From: Roseibium sp.
GTDB taxonomy: Bacteria > Pseudomonadota > Alphaproteobacteria > Rhizobiales > Stappiaceae
Direction of reading: 5' to 3'
DNA length: 64,000 nt
NCBI GenBank assembly: GCA_017643925.1
Contig: JAEPML010000002.1
Span: 310,001-374,000 of the forward strand
The notes below the pieces were generated by a model. That model saw only the letters and a program-made list of their open reading frames with translations, did not search any database and was not told the DNA's origin. Each line of letters opens with the position of its first letter. Positions within the stretch are counted from its first letter, which is position 1. Shown here one piece after another: positions 1-8,530 of this stretch. The position numbers and the translations under genes were made by a program.

Positions 1-8
1 TCAGGAAT

Positions 9-914
9 TTGAGCGCTCTGGACCAGCCGCTTGCCCTGTTGCTGGTTGTCGGGGGATTCCTGGCTGTCTCGACCATAATTGCTAAGGCCGCACCCGGTTT
101 CGGTTGGCACCCCCTGGCGCTGTTGCAATGGTCGGTGTTCGGGGGTGCGCTCGGACTTTTTGTCCTCACCAGGCTAACTGGAAGGAAACCTTCCGGTGAA
201 CGATTGGGGAGAGCAGGCAACCGGTCCCGGCTTCTTGTCTATCTGACCGTCAGTGGATTGCTATTCATCGCACCGAACATGATCGCGGTCGTTGCTGCCC
301 CGGTTGTGGGGGCTGGTTTCGTCTCGTTGAGTTTTGCCTTTCCGCTCGTGCTGACCTACGCCTTTGCAGTTCTCCTGCAGATCGAAAAATTTCAGGCCTT
401 GCGGGGCGGCGGGGTTCTTTTCGGCCTCGCTGGCGGGGTTCTGCTTGCGCTATCAGGTGCGAACCTGGCCGGAGAAGCGTCCCTTTGGTCCGTGTTTGCC
501 CTCACGATCCCGGTGTTTCTGGCGACCGGGAATATCTACAGGACGCTCAGGTGGCCCGTGGGCGCAAAGCCGGTGGACCTGGCTCTGGGCATGATGGCGA
601 CGGGCTTTGTTGCATTGACCGCGTTCAATCTGTTGGCTGATGTTCCAACGGTTCCCGTCAGTTTCTCGGATCAAGCTCTGGCCTTGCTTGCAGCGCAAAC
701 GGCAATTTTCACCGTTCAATACGGGTTGTATTTCCGCCTTCAGCAAACGGCCGGTCCGGTTTATCTCAGCCAGATCGGTTCCGTGGCGGCGGTGATCGGG
801 CTTGTGCTTGGTTACCTGGTTTACGGAGAAGTTCCGAATGTCGAAAAGCTGGCTGCGGTTATCCTTGTTGGACTCGGAATTGTGTTGGTCACACTGGGTC
901 GTAGGCGAAGCTGA
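9..914 (+). CDS. DMT-superfamily (EamA) permease, possibly 5' truncated
   Basis: This is a very hydrophobic protein of about 301 residues with roughly ten membrane segments in two repeats, as in EamA/RhaT-type drug/metabolite transporters. It should sit in the inner membrane and export or import a small metabolite; the sequence does not show which. The first usable start is a TTG at position 9, but the frame stays open to the window edge, so the true start may lie upstream. The closing segment (LVGLGIVLVTLGRRRS) is a typical DMT end: a last helix followed by positive residues. A second, unrelated DMT gene lies at 24.4 kb. The family is secure; the substrate is unknown. Confidence 0.8.
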   Translation: MSALDQPLALLLVVGGFLAVSTIIAKAAPGFGWHPLALLQWSVFGGALGLFVLTRLTGRKPSGERLGRAGNRSRLLVYLTVSGLLFIAPNMIAVVAAPVVGAGFVSLSFAFPLVLTYAFAVLLQIEKFQALRGGGVLFGLAGGVLLALSGANLAGEASLWSVFALTIPVFLATGNIYRTLRWPVGAKPVDLALGMMATGFVALTAFNLLADVPTVPVSFSDQALALLAAQTAIFTVQYGLYFRLQQTAGPVYLSQIGSVAAVIGLVLGYLVYGEVPNVEKLAAVILVGLGIVLVTLGRRRS

Positions 915-1051
915 AGTAAGTCATTGTATCCGCTACGTCGATGCCGGGTCGGCGTCAGTACGTGCCAAAATTGAGTTGATTGGTGGAGGTTGACATAGGT
1001 TTCTTGGCTCAATACCTGCAGGGTTCATGACCCTCAGTGGCAGAGACAAAG

Positions 1052-1996
1052 ATGCTATTCGACATCAACAAGACCAACTACAAATACAGGGAACAGTTCG
1101 ACGAGTTTCCTGATATTGAAAAGCACACATTCGAGTTCACGAAGTGTACGTGCGGTAGCACAGAGTCTTACGTCGTATCGACGGTATCGCGTCACCGGAA
1201 TTTCCAGCCAATCGTCGCCTGTGAAAACTGCGGCACGCTGCGCGCGAACCCCTATTTCACGAAAGAAACCGCGTCCCACTACTACAGCAATGTTTATGGC
1301 AACGTGAAACGCAGCGACCGGAAACCGGAAGAACTGTTCGCCGCTCAGAACAAGAAGTCTCTGGTGCCGTTTTTTGATGACGTCGAGGCTGATTTCAACA
1401 GCGTGCTGGACTATGGAGGAGGCGCGGGGGGCAAGACTGCAGACTTCCGGAAATCAGGCAAGGAAGTCTCCCTTTACGAGGTCGAAGGGACCTACAGTCA
1501 ATATGCCTATGACCAGGGTATTTTGCCTCACGACAAATCCAGAAAATACGATCTCGTCGTCGTCTCGCATGTGATCGAGCACATGCTGGATCCCGTCGCA
1601 CAGATGAAAGAGGTCATCGACAATTGTTGCGAACAAGAAGGACTTCTGTTCGTGGCGACACCGATCATTGACCGTCAAAGACCCCGCCAGTGGCTGCAGC
1701 ATTTCCACATTGCGCACAAATACTACTTCACCCGTGATGCTCTCGTGGGATTGATGGCCGAGCTCGGTTGCGAGTTGATCGAGTATAATGGAAATGATTC
1801 ATTTCTGTTTAGGGTAGGGGGCAAAAGCGACATGCGCGCGTCCGCCGCGCTCTATGCGGCAAGTGCAAAGAAGGTGCGGGCAGCGATCGAGAACGAACTT
1901 AGGCCGTCAAGAAGTTCTATGCGTCGTTTCCTGAAGTTCTGGCGCCCTCAATCCCACAACCAGGCAGCACCGCGCACGCCTGAACTGTCTCCGTGA
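1052..1996 (+). CDS. class I SAM-dependent methyltransferase with N-terminal zinc ribbon
   Basis: The N-terminus carries a CxC and a CxxC pair (about residues 32-60) like a small zinc ribbon. It is followed by a Rossmann methyltransferase core with motif I VLDYGGGAGG near residue 120 and the later HVIEHMLDP near residue 175. Methyltransferases of this build often act on sugars or lipids in envelope or glycan pathways, but nothing nearby confirms a substrate. The ATG at 1052 was chosen; a GTG at 1037 would add five residues, and neither has a good ribosome binding site. The basic, proline-rich C-terminus runs 49 bp into the convergent mak-like gene, so the end of each gene is coded on both strands. 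Confidence 0.75.
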   Translation: MLFDINKTNYKYREQFDEFPDIEKHTFEFTKCTCGSTESYVVSTVSRHRNFQPIVACENCGTLRANPYFTKETASHYYSNVYGNVKRSDRKPEELFAAQNKKSLVPFFDDVEADFNSVLDYGGGAGGKTADFRKSGKEVSLYEVEGTYSQYAYDQGILPHDKSRKYDLVVVSHVIEHMLDPVAQMKEVIDNCCEQEGLLFVATPIIDRQRPRQWLQHFHIAHKYYFTRDALVGLMAELGCELIEYNGNDSFLFRVGGKSDMRASAALYAASAKKVRAAIENELRPSRSSMRRFLKFWRPQSHNQAAPRTPELSP

Positions 1997-2841
1997 AGCG
2001 CCTTTCTGATCGGCGTTTCGTAGGTATCGGAAAAAATGTAGGGAGCCATGGTGTCAGGCAGGTCGGCATAGAGTTCCTCGATGTTTGACATGCCACCTCC
2101 CAACACGAAAACATCCGGGTCCAGAAGGTTCGCGCACATGGCAAGCGAGCGTCCCAGGCGACTGACATAGGCATCATAGGCATCACAGGCGGTGGAATCG
2201 CCGGCACGTTTCAGAGCCATGATCTCCTGCCCCTTGAGAAGGGTGCCGGAGCGTTCCTGGTAGTCGAGCTGAAAGCCTGTCCCTGAACACCATCGGTCGA
2301 TCACGCCCTTGTGCCCAATCCAGCTGTCCGGCCCGGGATATTCGTCTTCCTTGAGCCAAGGCACGGTAATGCCGCCCCATTCGCCACCGATGCCATTTGC
2401 ACCGACATGGGCTCTGCCATCAATGGCAATGCCGGACCCGCTTCCGGTTCCAATGATGATGGCATGAACAACATGCGCTCCGGCGCCAGAACCGTCGGTG
2501 GCTTCTGAAACTGCGAGGCAGTTTGCGTCGTTTTGAATGCGCACCGACCGGCCAAGCAGGGCTTCCAGATCCTTGTCCAGTGGTTGACCGTTCATCCAGG
2601 TGGAGTTCGCGTTCTTCACGAGCCCCGTCCTGGGAGACAGGGAGCCCGGAATGCCGAGCCCAAGCGTTCCTTTTTGCCCAGTCGCATCTTCTGCCGCATC
2701 CACCAGCTGCTTCACGGTGTCGAGACACCCCCGATAGTCATCTCGCGGTGTTTGCGTCCGCTGCCGATAGAGTTCTTTGCCTTCGTTTGAAAGAGCGATT
2801 ATTTCGATTTTGGTTCCGCCCCAGTCGATGCCAAGTCTCAT
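1948..2841 (-). CDS. mak: ROK-family sugar kinase, fructokinase (Mak)-like
   Basis: This 297-aa protein follows E. coli manno(fructo)kinase Mak closely by memory: the start GIDWGGTK (phosphate loop), LGIPGSLSP, the sugar-binding stretch NANSTWMNGQPL, the catalytic region IQNDANCLAVSEA, and the end HGDSSGVRGAAWLW. It should phosphorylate fructose or a related hexose with ATP in the cytoplasm. Unusually, the ROK zinc motif (His, then CxCGxxGCxE) is not intact: EWGH reads EWGG, and the cysteine cluster is replaced by SWIGHKGVID. The gene follows the class II aldolase with a 1-bp gap, so the two are almost certainly co-transcribed. Kinase function is likely; the exact sugar is not certain. Confidence 0.8.
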   Translation of the reverse strand: MRLGIDWGGTKIEIIALSNEGKELYRQRTQTPRDDYRGCLDTVKQLVDAAEDATGQKGTLGLGIPGSLSPRTGLVKNANSTWMNGQPLDKDLEALLGRSVRIQNDANCLAVSEATDGSGAGAHVVHAIIIGTGSGSGIAIDGRAHVGANGIGGEWGGITVPWLKEDEYPGPDSWIGHKGVIDRWCSGTGFQLDYQERSGTLLKGQEIMALKRAGDSTACDAYDAYVSRLGRSLAMCANLLDPDVFVLGGGMSNIEELYADLPDTMAPYIFSDTYETPIRKALHGDSSGVRGAAWLWD

Positions 2842-2842
2842 G

Positions 2843-3559
2843 TCAGTCCACCCGTACCGGAAGTTCGAATGCGGCTGTCTGACCTGCCGTCAGCTCACCA
2901 GCCTGTTTTCCGTAGCTCTTGAATTTCTGCAGAATGTTTTTCATCTCGGTTGCATCCAGGATGTGAGGATCGCCGATACTCAGGGCCGAGAGATACTGGT
3001 CAGCGAGGTCTTCAACACCTTCTGCGACCGACAGGGCCTTTTTCAGATTTGGTCCACCAGCAATTTGGCCGTGGTTCGCAAGAAGACAGGCATTCCGCTC
3101 GCCGAGCGCAGCGATCATCGCTTCTGACAGGGCGCGGGTCCCGAAGCTTGCATAATCCGCACATTCGATCCGGTCTCCCCCTGCCAAGGCGACCATGTAA
3201 TGGAACGCGGGAATGCCGCGGCGAAGACAGGCCAGGGCCGTAGCGCGCGGGCTGTGACAATGAACAACGGCACCGCAATCCGGTTTGGCGAGATAGAAGT
3301 CCAGATGCATGCGCCATTCCGAGGAGGGAAGGAAGTCGCCGCGGCAACGGCCTTCAAGATCCAGTGGAACGATCTTGTCGGGTGTCAGATCCTCGTAAGG
3401 TGTTCCAGATGGCGTGATCAGAAAACCGCCTTCAACACGGGCACTGACATTCCCGGAGGTGCCCTTGGTGAGCCCGAGCTTTGGTAGCGCGCGCGCCGTT
3501 TCGATGATTTCGAGACGCAAGCCGCGCGTGTCATCTGTGAAGGAAGGCAAACTCGACAT
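2843..3559 (-). CDS. class II aldolase/adducin family protein
   Basis: This protein of about 238 residues has the class II aldolase fold signatures: TKGTSGNVSAR near residue 30, TPSGTPYEDL (phosphate/substrate loop), the metal pair HCHS near residue 98, and a further histidine in LLANHGQ. Relatives include L-fuculose-phosphate aldolase and similar enzymes that split sugar phosphates with a divalent metal. The ATG at 3559 is preferred over an upstream TTG at 3562. It is the first gene of a two-gene unit with the mak-like kinase, which suggests a small sugar pathway: phosphorylation, then retro-aldol cleavage. The substrate cannot be read from the sequence. Confidence 0.8.
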   Translation of the reverse strand: MSSLPSFTDDTRGLRLEIIETARALPKLGLTKGTSGNVSARVEGGFLITPSGTPYEDLTPDKIVPLDLEGRCRGDFLPSSEWRMHLDFYLAKPDCGAVVHCHSPRATALACLRRGIPAFHYMVALAGGDRIECADYASFGTRALSEAMIAALGERNACLLANHGQIAGGPNLKKALSVAEGVEDLADQYLSALSIGDPHILDATEMKNILQKFKSYGKQAGELTAGQTAAFELPVRVD

Positions 3560-3622
3560 CAATGGCTTTCTGTTTCAAACGGGTAGGACCGAACCTGTGA
3601 AGATCGCGGATGACATCCCTAG

Positions 3623-4681
3623 ATGACAGAGAACAGGTTGCGTTTTCAAGATATTGGTTTGATAAATCCAGACCTCTCGGACAAGCTCGCCGGGGGTGAA
3701 GCGGAACCAGGTTGTATGACGGGACTTGCAGACAAGCTCAGACATGCGTTTCAAAAGCTGGCGGGTGCCGCGAGCGAACTGCGCCCCAAAGGCAATGGCG
3801 AAAAAAAGTCTGCCGCAGGAAATGGTCCGCGCTGGGCCGAGCAGGAACCCCAGATATTCGAGCGTCCCGAGCCCGCGGCACCCGCTGTCAACCCGGAAGC
3901 TCGCCCGGAAAAAGCCTTTGTCACGCCATTCTACTTTTGGGGCACGCTTGCGCTGCTGATGACCGGGTTTGCCGTTGCCGTGATGGTTGTCCAGTTTCGG
4001 TCGGGTGTTGGTAGTACGGAGAACGAGAAAACAGTGGTCTATGAAGATCCGCTTTCCGCGCTGGACGCGCCGGTGCGTGAGGTGCTGTTAAACCCGACGC
4101 CTGAACTCGCCGCGCGTCTCAAACGCAGTTTCCTGGGCAAGCCGGACCAGCTTTGTGCCGAACTGAAAGCCATTGGTCTTGAAAACCCGGGTTGGAGAAA
4201 GGCGCCTTTTCAGCGCAATCGCTGGCAGTGCGCCTCCGAGCTTCTGTCGATCACCACACCCAGCGTCGACTTCGGTGCAACCACGTTGTTTTTCCTTCTG
4301 CGCGGACCTTCGGAAAGCAAGATCGACTATCTGCGGCTGAAGCTTGTGGTCGAGGATGCAAGACAGAAGGAGCTCGGACTGGAAGCTGTCTGGCTGGTCA
4401 TCAACGCGCTCGCAGGACGGTATGGATGGACAGTGCCTGACGAATTCCGGGCCGCAATCTCGGATTTCAGACAGCTGGAAACCATGCATCTCGGCGTGCG
4501 GCTGTCAGTTGCTCCTGAGGACCCGAACCTCACTGGTGATCCGCTTGCCGGACAGCGGCTCAACATCATCATGGATTTTGGCGAGCCGGATCTTATTCGG
4601 CCCGCCGACAGTTTCGAAAAGGCACCGCCGCTTGAAAGCGGCTGGGGCATCACGGACCCGGACGATCCGGCAGTGGAATGA
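3623..4681 (+). CDS. uncharacterised single-pass membrane protein (possibly DUF6030)
   Basis: This 352-aa protein has an N-terminal low-complexity, charged and proline-rich part (about 1-100), one strong transmembrane segment (about 102-125), and a C-terminal domain of about 225 residues. Two cysteines of that domain (about 178 and 203) could pair if it is periplasmic. It resembles a family of uncharacterised Hyphomicrobiales proteins that I tentatively recall as DUF6030; I am not sure of that label. The ATG at 3623 is used, with an internal ATG at 3716 as an alternative. Its end overlaps the convergent pirin gene by 32 bp. No function is proposed. Confidence 0.65.
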   Translation: MTENRLRFQDIGLINPDLSDKLAGGEAEPGCMTGLADKLRHAFQKLAGAASELRPKGNGEKKSAAGNGPRWAEQEPQIFERPEPAAPAVNPEARPEKAFVTPFYFWGTLALLMTGFAVAVMVVQFRSGVGSTENEKTVVYEDPLSALDAPVREVLLNPTPELAARLKRSFLGKPDQLCAELKAIGLENPGWRKAPFQRNRWQCASELLSITTPSVDFGATTLFFLLRGPSESKIDYLRLKLVVEDARQKELGLEAVWLVINALAGRYGWTVPDEFRAAISDFRQLETMHLGVRLSVAPEDPNLTGDPLAGQRLNIIMDFGEPDLIRPADSFEKAPPLESGWGITDPDDPAVE

Positions 4682-5585
4682 ATTCCTCGGCATCGCCCGG
4701 CACAGTGTCGAATCTGCCTTGTTTCCAGTCTTCCTTGGCCTGTTCGATCCTCTCCTTGGAGGAAGAAACAAAGTTCCACCAGATGTAGCGTTTCCCGTCC
4801 ATCGGTTCGCCGCCCAGAACGACGAAACGGGCCGGGTTTGGAGTTTCGTTTTCCACGACGAGGTGGTCACCCGCCTTGAATACCAGCAATTGCGCGGGAT
4901 CGAAGCTCTGTCCGGCGATGGATATCTGGCCGGCAATTGTGTAAAGCCCGCGCTCTTCCCATCCGGCATCGAGCGGTATCCTAGCGCCGGGCTCGAGCGT
5001 GATATCGGCATAGAACATCTCGGAAGCCGTCTTTACCGGTGCCTTGTGGCCGTAGAGCTCGCCGGCAATGAGTTTCACCGATGCTCCCTGGTCGGCAAAT
5101 TCCGGTTGTTCCTCGGTTGCGTGGTGCTGAAAGGTCGGGTCGCCTTCTTCCAGATGTTTGGGCAAGGCCACCCAGCTTTGCAGTCCGAACAGGGGACGTT
5201 TCTCCTGAAGCCTTTCAGGCCTTTCCCGCTCGGAATGAACAATGCCTTTTCCGGCACTCATCCAGTTCAGCGCACCGGGTGCAATGGCGATTTCGGTGCC
5301 CAGACTGTCCCTGTGATACATCTCGCCTTCGAACAGGTAGGTGACCGTTGCAAGGCCGATATGGGGATGGGGACGCACGTCGATGCCGCCACCAACAAGC
5401 AACTCGGCTGGCCCCATCTGATCGAAGAATATGAAAGGACCGATCATCCGGCGTTTGGCTGAGGGCAGGGCGCGGCGAACCGAGAAACCGCCCAGGTCAG
5501 ACGTCCTGGGGACAATGATGGTGTCGATCGGGTCACAGCTTGTGGCTACACCCGGCACCGGATCAGGACAATTCAGCCAGCTCAT
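4650..5585 (-). CDS. pirin family protein
   Basis: This 311-aa bicupin protein shows the pirin N-terminal metal site: RPHPHIGLATVTYLFEGE around residue 70-90, then MSAGKGIVHSER, which supplies the histidines and glutamate that bind iron. Pirins are cytosolic metal proteins; some have quercetinase activity and others act as redox sensors or modulate metabolic enzymes. Nothing here decides between these. The gene stands alone, divergent from the P-loop kinase at 5731, and a perfect inverted repeat sits in the shared upstream region (5650-5680). The 3' end overlaps the convergent membrane protein gene. Confidence 0.85.
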   Translation of the reverse strand: MSWLNCPDPVPGVATSCDPIDTIIVPRTSDLGGFSVRRALPSAKRRMIGPFIFFDQMGPAELLVGGGIDVRPHPHIGLATVTYLFEGEMYHRDSLGTEIAIAPGALNWMSAGKGIVHSERERPERLQEKRPLFGLQSWVALPKHLEEGDPTFQHHATEEQPEFADQGASVKLIAGELYGHKAPVKTASEMFYADITLEPGARIPLDAGWEERGLYTIAGQISIAGQSFDPAQLLVFKAGDHLVVENETPNPARFVVLGGEPMDGKRYIWWNFVSSSKERIEQAKEDWKQGRFDTVPGDAEEFIPLPDRPGP

Positions 5586-5649
5586 CTACCTCTCCTTCAA
5601 GATCTGATCACATTGCCATCATAGATAGGGTCGCGTGTCGACTTGTGTC

Positions 5650-5680
5650 CATTGAACAGTCTGTTTCCAGCTGTTCAATG
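5650..5680. promoter_or_regulatory. perfect 10-bp inverted repeat between divergent genes
   Basis: CATTGAACAG (5650-5659) and CTGTTCAATG (5671-5680) are exact reverse complements around an 11-base spacer. The repeat lies 65 bp upstream of the pirin start and 51 bp upstream of the kinase start, where an operator for a dimeric regulator would sit. No T-run follows, so it is unlikely to be a terminator. The cognate regulator is unknown. Confidence 0.5.
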
Positions 5681-5730
5681 CAGAAAATCGGCGTATAACA
5701 GCCAGCCTTTCGCAGCCTGTCAGGTGCTTC

Positions 5731-6267
5731 ATGAAACGTGTGATGATTGTCGGCGGACCCGGATCCGGGAAAAGCACCCTTGCGCGACTGCTTGGGGAAA
5801 GAACCGGTCTGCCTGTTCACCATATGGATCACATTCACTGGAAACCGGGATGGCAGGAACGGTCACGAGACGACAAGGACCGGATGACCCATGAAGTTCA
5901 CATGCAGGACGAGTGGATTTTCGAGGGTGGTCATTCAAACACATACGAAGAACGCCTGTTGCGGGCCGACACGTTCATCTGGTTGGACTTTCCTGTCTGG
6001 TTGCGGCTTTTCCGGGTGTTGAAAAGGTCCCTTGTTTACTACGGACGAATCCGGCCGGATCTACCCGAAGGATGTCCGGAACGCTTGAACTGGCAGACCG
6101 CCGAATTTGTCTGGTTCATTTTGCGAACACGCGTGAAGTCGCGTTCCAGACTGGCAACGATCTATCGCGCCCCTCCGGACCACCTGAAGACCATTCGATT
6201 GAAATCGCTTTCCCAGGTCAGCGGCTTTTTGTCCGGTATCGGGGTCGATGATCGGGTTGAGCGCTGA
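5731..6267 (+). CDS. small P-loop NTPase, adenylate-kinase/FlaR-like
   Basis: This 178-aa protein begins with a Walker A loop (VGGPGSGKSTLAR, residues 7-19) and has the pattern of the AAA_18/FlaR topology-modulation-like kinases: a short HMDHIHWKPGW segment, then EGGHSNTYEERLLRAD and a hydrophobic strand with an aspartate (FIWLDFP). These are small cytosolic nucleotide- or small-molecule-kinase-like proteins, most without a proven substrate. It is a single gene, divergent from the pirin gene and followed by the thiamine riboswitch. The family is clear; the role is open. Confidence 0.75.
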   Translation: MKRVMIVGGPGSGKSTLARLLGERTGLPVHHMDHIHWKPGWQERSRDDKDRMTHEVHMQDEWIFEGGHSNTYEERLLRADTFIWLDFPVWLRLFRVLKRSLVYYGRIRPDLPEGCPERLNWQTAEFVWFILRTRVKSRSRLATIYRAPPDHLKTIRLKSLSQVSGFLSGIGVDDRVER

Positions 6268-6320
6268 CTTCCGACCTGGGGGCCTTGACAGGCCATTGAC
6301 TTCAAATGCATGAAAGAGGC

Positions 6321-6428
6321 TCACACGGGGTGCCCCAAAAAGGGGCTGAGATACCGCTGAGCGCGAGCGACGAGCGTGGTGCGGGGACCCGAAGAACCTG
6401 ATCCAGGTCATGCTGGCGAAGGGATAGT
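6321..6428 (+). ncRNA. TPP (THI-box) riboswitch
   Basis: The conserved THI-box blocks are present in order: GGGGTGCCCC (about 6328-6337), the AGGGGCTGAGAT block (about 6341-6352), then ACCCGAAGAACCTGATC (about 6388-6404), and GGTCATGCTGGCGAAGGGAT (about 6406-6425). It lies about 170 bases upstream of thiO and must control the thiO-thiS-thiG-thiE unit in response to thiamine pyrophosphate. The helix between the two halves is extended by a GC-rich arm (GAGCGCGAGCGACGAGCGT region). Confidence 0.95.
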
Positions 6429-6497
6429 GGTCTTGTCGGGCGCAGTTGATTGATGCGCTCCTCCTCAATCCCCGCCTGAATGATCTGACCCATTGAG

Positions 6498-6516
6498 AGG
6501 CAGTTGCCTGCCTTTG
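6498..6516 (+). terminator. candidate riboswitch expression-platform hairpin
   Basis: AGGCAG (6498-6503) and CTGCCT (6508-6513) form a perfect 6-bp stem with a TTGC loop, followed by TTG only. It lies between the TPP aptamer and thiO, where an expression platform is expected. The short U-run makes it a weak intrinsic terminator; Rho-dependent control or control of translation is equally possible. Confidence 0.4.
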
Positions 6517-6594
6517 CGGAGCGGTGCACGTGCGGCAAAAAAGACTGCAAAGCTGGAACACAGTCATGTGCAGATTGTCAGTTGGGGCAACTTC

Positions 6595-7557
6595 ATGGAT
6601 GTCCTGATCCGGGGCGCAGGCGTTGCTGGACTGACGCTTGCTCACGAATTGTCCGAGCGTGGACTGTCGGTGACCATCTCGGAAAAGCGTGATGGATTGT
6701 CTCAAAGCGCGTCCTGGCTCGCAGGCGGCATGCTTGCTCCCTGGTGCGAGCGTGAAAATGCGGAAGAAACCGTACTCATTCACGGCAGGAAATCGTTGGA
6801 CTGGTGGTCACGGGTTCTGCCGGGAATGGTGAGGCGAAACGGAACGCTGGTCGTTGCACCTCCAAGGGACACGGCAGAGCTAAGTCGCTTTGCAACGCGC
6901 ACGAACGGATTCGACTGGATCGCATCCGACAAGATTGCAGTCCTGGAGCCGGATCTTGAGGGACGGTTTGCAAAGGCGCTCTTTTTTCAGAAAGAAGCGC
7001 ACCTGGATCCGCGGCTCGCCCTTTCGGCCCTGAAAGGCAAGTTGATCGAACAAGGTGTGCGTTTCGAATTCGGTTCGGATGGGGCGAAGCAGTGGGGTGG
7101 TCTCGAGATTGACTGCACGGGCATGTCGTCTCGCGATCCTGATCTGCGGGGCGTGCGCGGGGAAATGATGATCCTGGAAACGTCCGAACTCAGTCTTTCA
7201 AGACCGGTAAGGATGTTGCACCCACGGATCCCGGTTTATGTCGTGCCCCGAGACGAAAATCTCTTCATGGTCGGGGCGACCATGATTGAAAGCCACGACG
7301 GCGGCCCGATCAGCGCAAGATCTGCCATGGAGTTGCTCAATGCAGCCTACAGTCTTCACCCGGCATTTGCCGAAGCCAAGATCGTGGAATCCGGAACCGG
7401 GGTCAGACCTGCCTATCCCGACAATCTGCCGCGCGTGACCATCAACGGAAAGAATGTGTCCCTGAACGGGATGTACAGGCACGGGTTTCTGCTCTCACCC
7501 CATTTTGCAGAAGTCGCGGCCGACAAGATCATTGAAGCTTCAGGAAAAGTCACATGA
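6595..7557 (+). CDS. thiO: glycine oxidase ThiO
   Basis: This 320-aa FAD-dependent amine oxidase starts with the dinucleotide-binding motif IRGAGVAGLTLAHELSERG and ends with RHGFLLSPHFAEVAAD, typical of ThiO. It oxidises glycine to the imine that is used to build the thiazole of thiamine. The ATG at 6595 is chosen because the FAD motif begins five residues later; an in-frame upstream extension to 6493 would run through the riboswitch platform region and lacks family support. Its stop overlaps the thiS start (ATGA), so the two are translationally coupled. Expression should be shut down by TPP through the upstream riboswitch. Confidence 0.93.
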   Translation: MDVLIRGAGVAGLTLAHELSERGLSVTISEKRDGLSQSASWLAGGMLAPWCERENAEETVLIHGRKSLDWWSRVLPGMVRRNGTLVVAPPRDTAELSRFATRTNGFDWIASDKIAVLEPDLEGRFAKALFFQKEAHLDPRLALSALKGKLIEQGVRFEFGSDGAKQWGGLEIDCTGMSSRDPDLRGVRGEMMILETSELSLSRPVRMLHPRIPVYVVPRDENLFMVGATMIESHDGGPISARSAMELLNAAYSLHPAFAEAKIVESGTGVRPAYPDNLPRVTINGKNVSLNGMYRHGFLLSPHFAEVAADKIIEASGKVT

Positions 7558-7751
7558 AACTAATCATCAACGGTGAGCGGCAGGACGTATCGAGCCTGAC
7601 ACTGGATGCTCTTCTTGAAGAGCTGGCCTATGACCACGAGTTTCTTGCAACGGCCCGCAACAACGAGCTTGTTGCAGCGGAAGACCGCACCCGCTGCAGA
7701 CTTGCCGAGGGCGACCGTATCGAAATTCTTTCACCGATGCAGGGAGGCTGA
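7554..7751 (+). CDS. thiS: sulfur carrier protein ThiS
   Basis: This 65-aa ubiquitin-like protein ends in QGG, the double-glycine tail that is adenylated and turned into a thiocarboxylate. It starts [12 protein letters not shown], the normal beta-grasp start. It donates sulfur to ThiG for thiazole formation. The start codon overlaps the thiO stop, and thiG follows after 5 bp. No thiF-type activating gene is present in the window. Confidence 0.93.
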   Translation: MKLIINGERQDVSSLTLDALLEELAYDHEFLATARNNELVAAEDRTRCRLAEGDRIEILSPMQGG

Positions 7752-7756
7752 AAGAA

Positions 7757-8530
7757 GTGCCCGTATTGTACGGAACAGACGTATCGTCCAGCCTGTTGCT
7801 GGGAACCGCGCAATATCCGTCGCCCAAGGTCCTGTCGGACGCGATCAAGGCATCGGGGAGTGACATACTCACGGTCTCTTTGCGGCGCGAGAGCGCCGGG
7901 AGCGGGGCGGGAGGCCGGTTCTGGGAGCTGATCAGGGACCTCGACGTCAGGGTACTTCCGAACACGGCTGGTTGCCATTCTGTGAAGGAAGCCGTGACCA
8001 CTGCGAAAATGGCGAGAGAACTCTTTGGAACGGACTGGATCAAGCTTGAGGTCATCGGCCACCATGACAGCTTGCAGCCTGACATTTTTGCGCTTGTCGA
8101 GGCGGCCCGCATCCTTCACCAAGACGGCTTCAAGGTGTTTCCCTACACCACGGAGGACATCATCGTGGGCGAAAAACTGCTCGAGGCAGGTTGCGAGGTT
8201 CTGATGCCGTGGTGTGCTCCCATCGGATCGGCCCGGGGCCCCGTCAATCCGGATGCACTGAGGGCGTACCGCGCTCATTTTCCGGGGATCCCGCTGGTTG
8301 TTGATGCCGGTCTGGGGCGCCCCTCTCACGCGGCTGAAGTCATGGAACTCGGCTTCGACGCGGTTCTCCTCAACACCGCAGTCGCCAGGGCCGGCGATCC
8401 GGTGGTTATGGCCAGGGCATTCGCACAAGCCGTCGAGGCTGGGCGGCTCGCCTTTGAGGCAAGCCCACTGGAACCCCGTGATATGGCGGTTCCATCCACA
8501 CCCGTAATCGGAATGGCTGTATTTGAATGA
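7757..8530 (+). CDS. thiG: thiazole synthase ThiG
   Basis: This 257-aa protein has the ThiG signatures: [11 protein letters not shown], the Schiff-base lysine in [10 protein letters not shown] (about residue 96), [10 protein letters not shown] (usually LMPLGAPIGS), and [28 protein letters not shown]. It joins deoxyxylulose phosphate, the glycine imine and ThiS-borne sulfur to make thiazole phosphate. The start is GTG at 7757, five bases after the thiS stop. Its stop overlaps the thiE start. The WC in place of LG in the active-site loop is a small oddity. Confidence 0.93.
   Translation: MPVLYGTDVSSSLLLGTAQYPSPKVLSDAIKASGSDILTVSLRRESAGSGAGGRFWELIRDLDVRVLPNTAGCHSVKEAVTTAKMARELFGTDWIKLEVIGHHDSLQPDIFALVEAARILHQDGFKVFPYTTEDIIVGEKLLEAGCEVLMPWCAPIGSARGPVNPDALRAYRAHFPGIPLVVDAGLGRPSHAAEVMELGFDAVLLNTAVARAGDPVVMARAFAQAVEAGRLAFEASPLEPRDMAVPSTPVIGMAVFE

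Noticed and set aside
6493..6594. An N-terminal extension of thiO into the riboswitch leader
   Set aside because: The extra 34 residues do not resemble ThiO, and the FAD motif begins right after the ATG at 6595.
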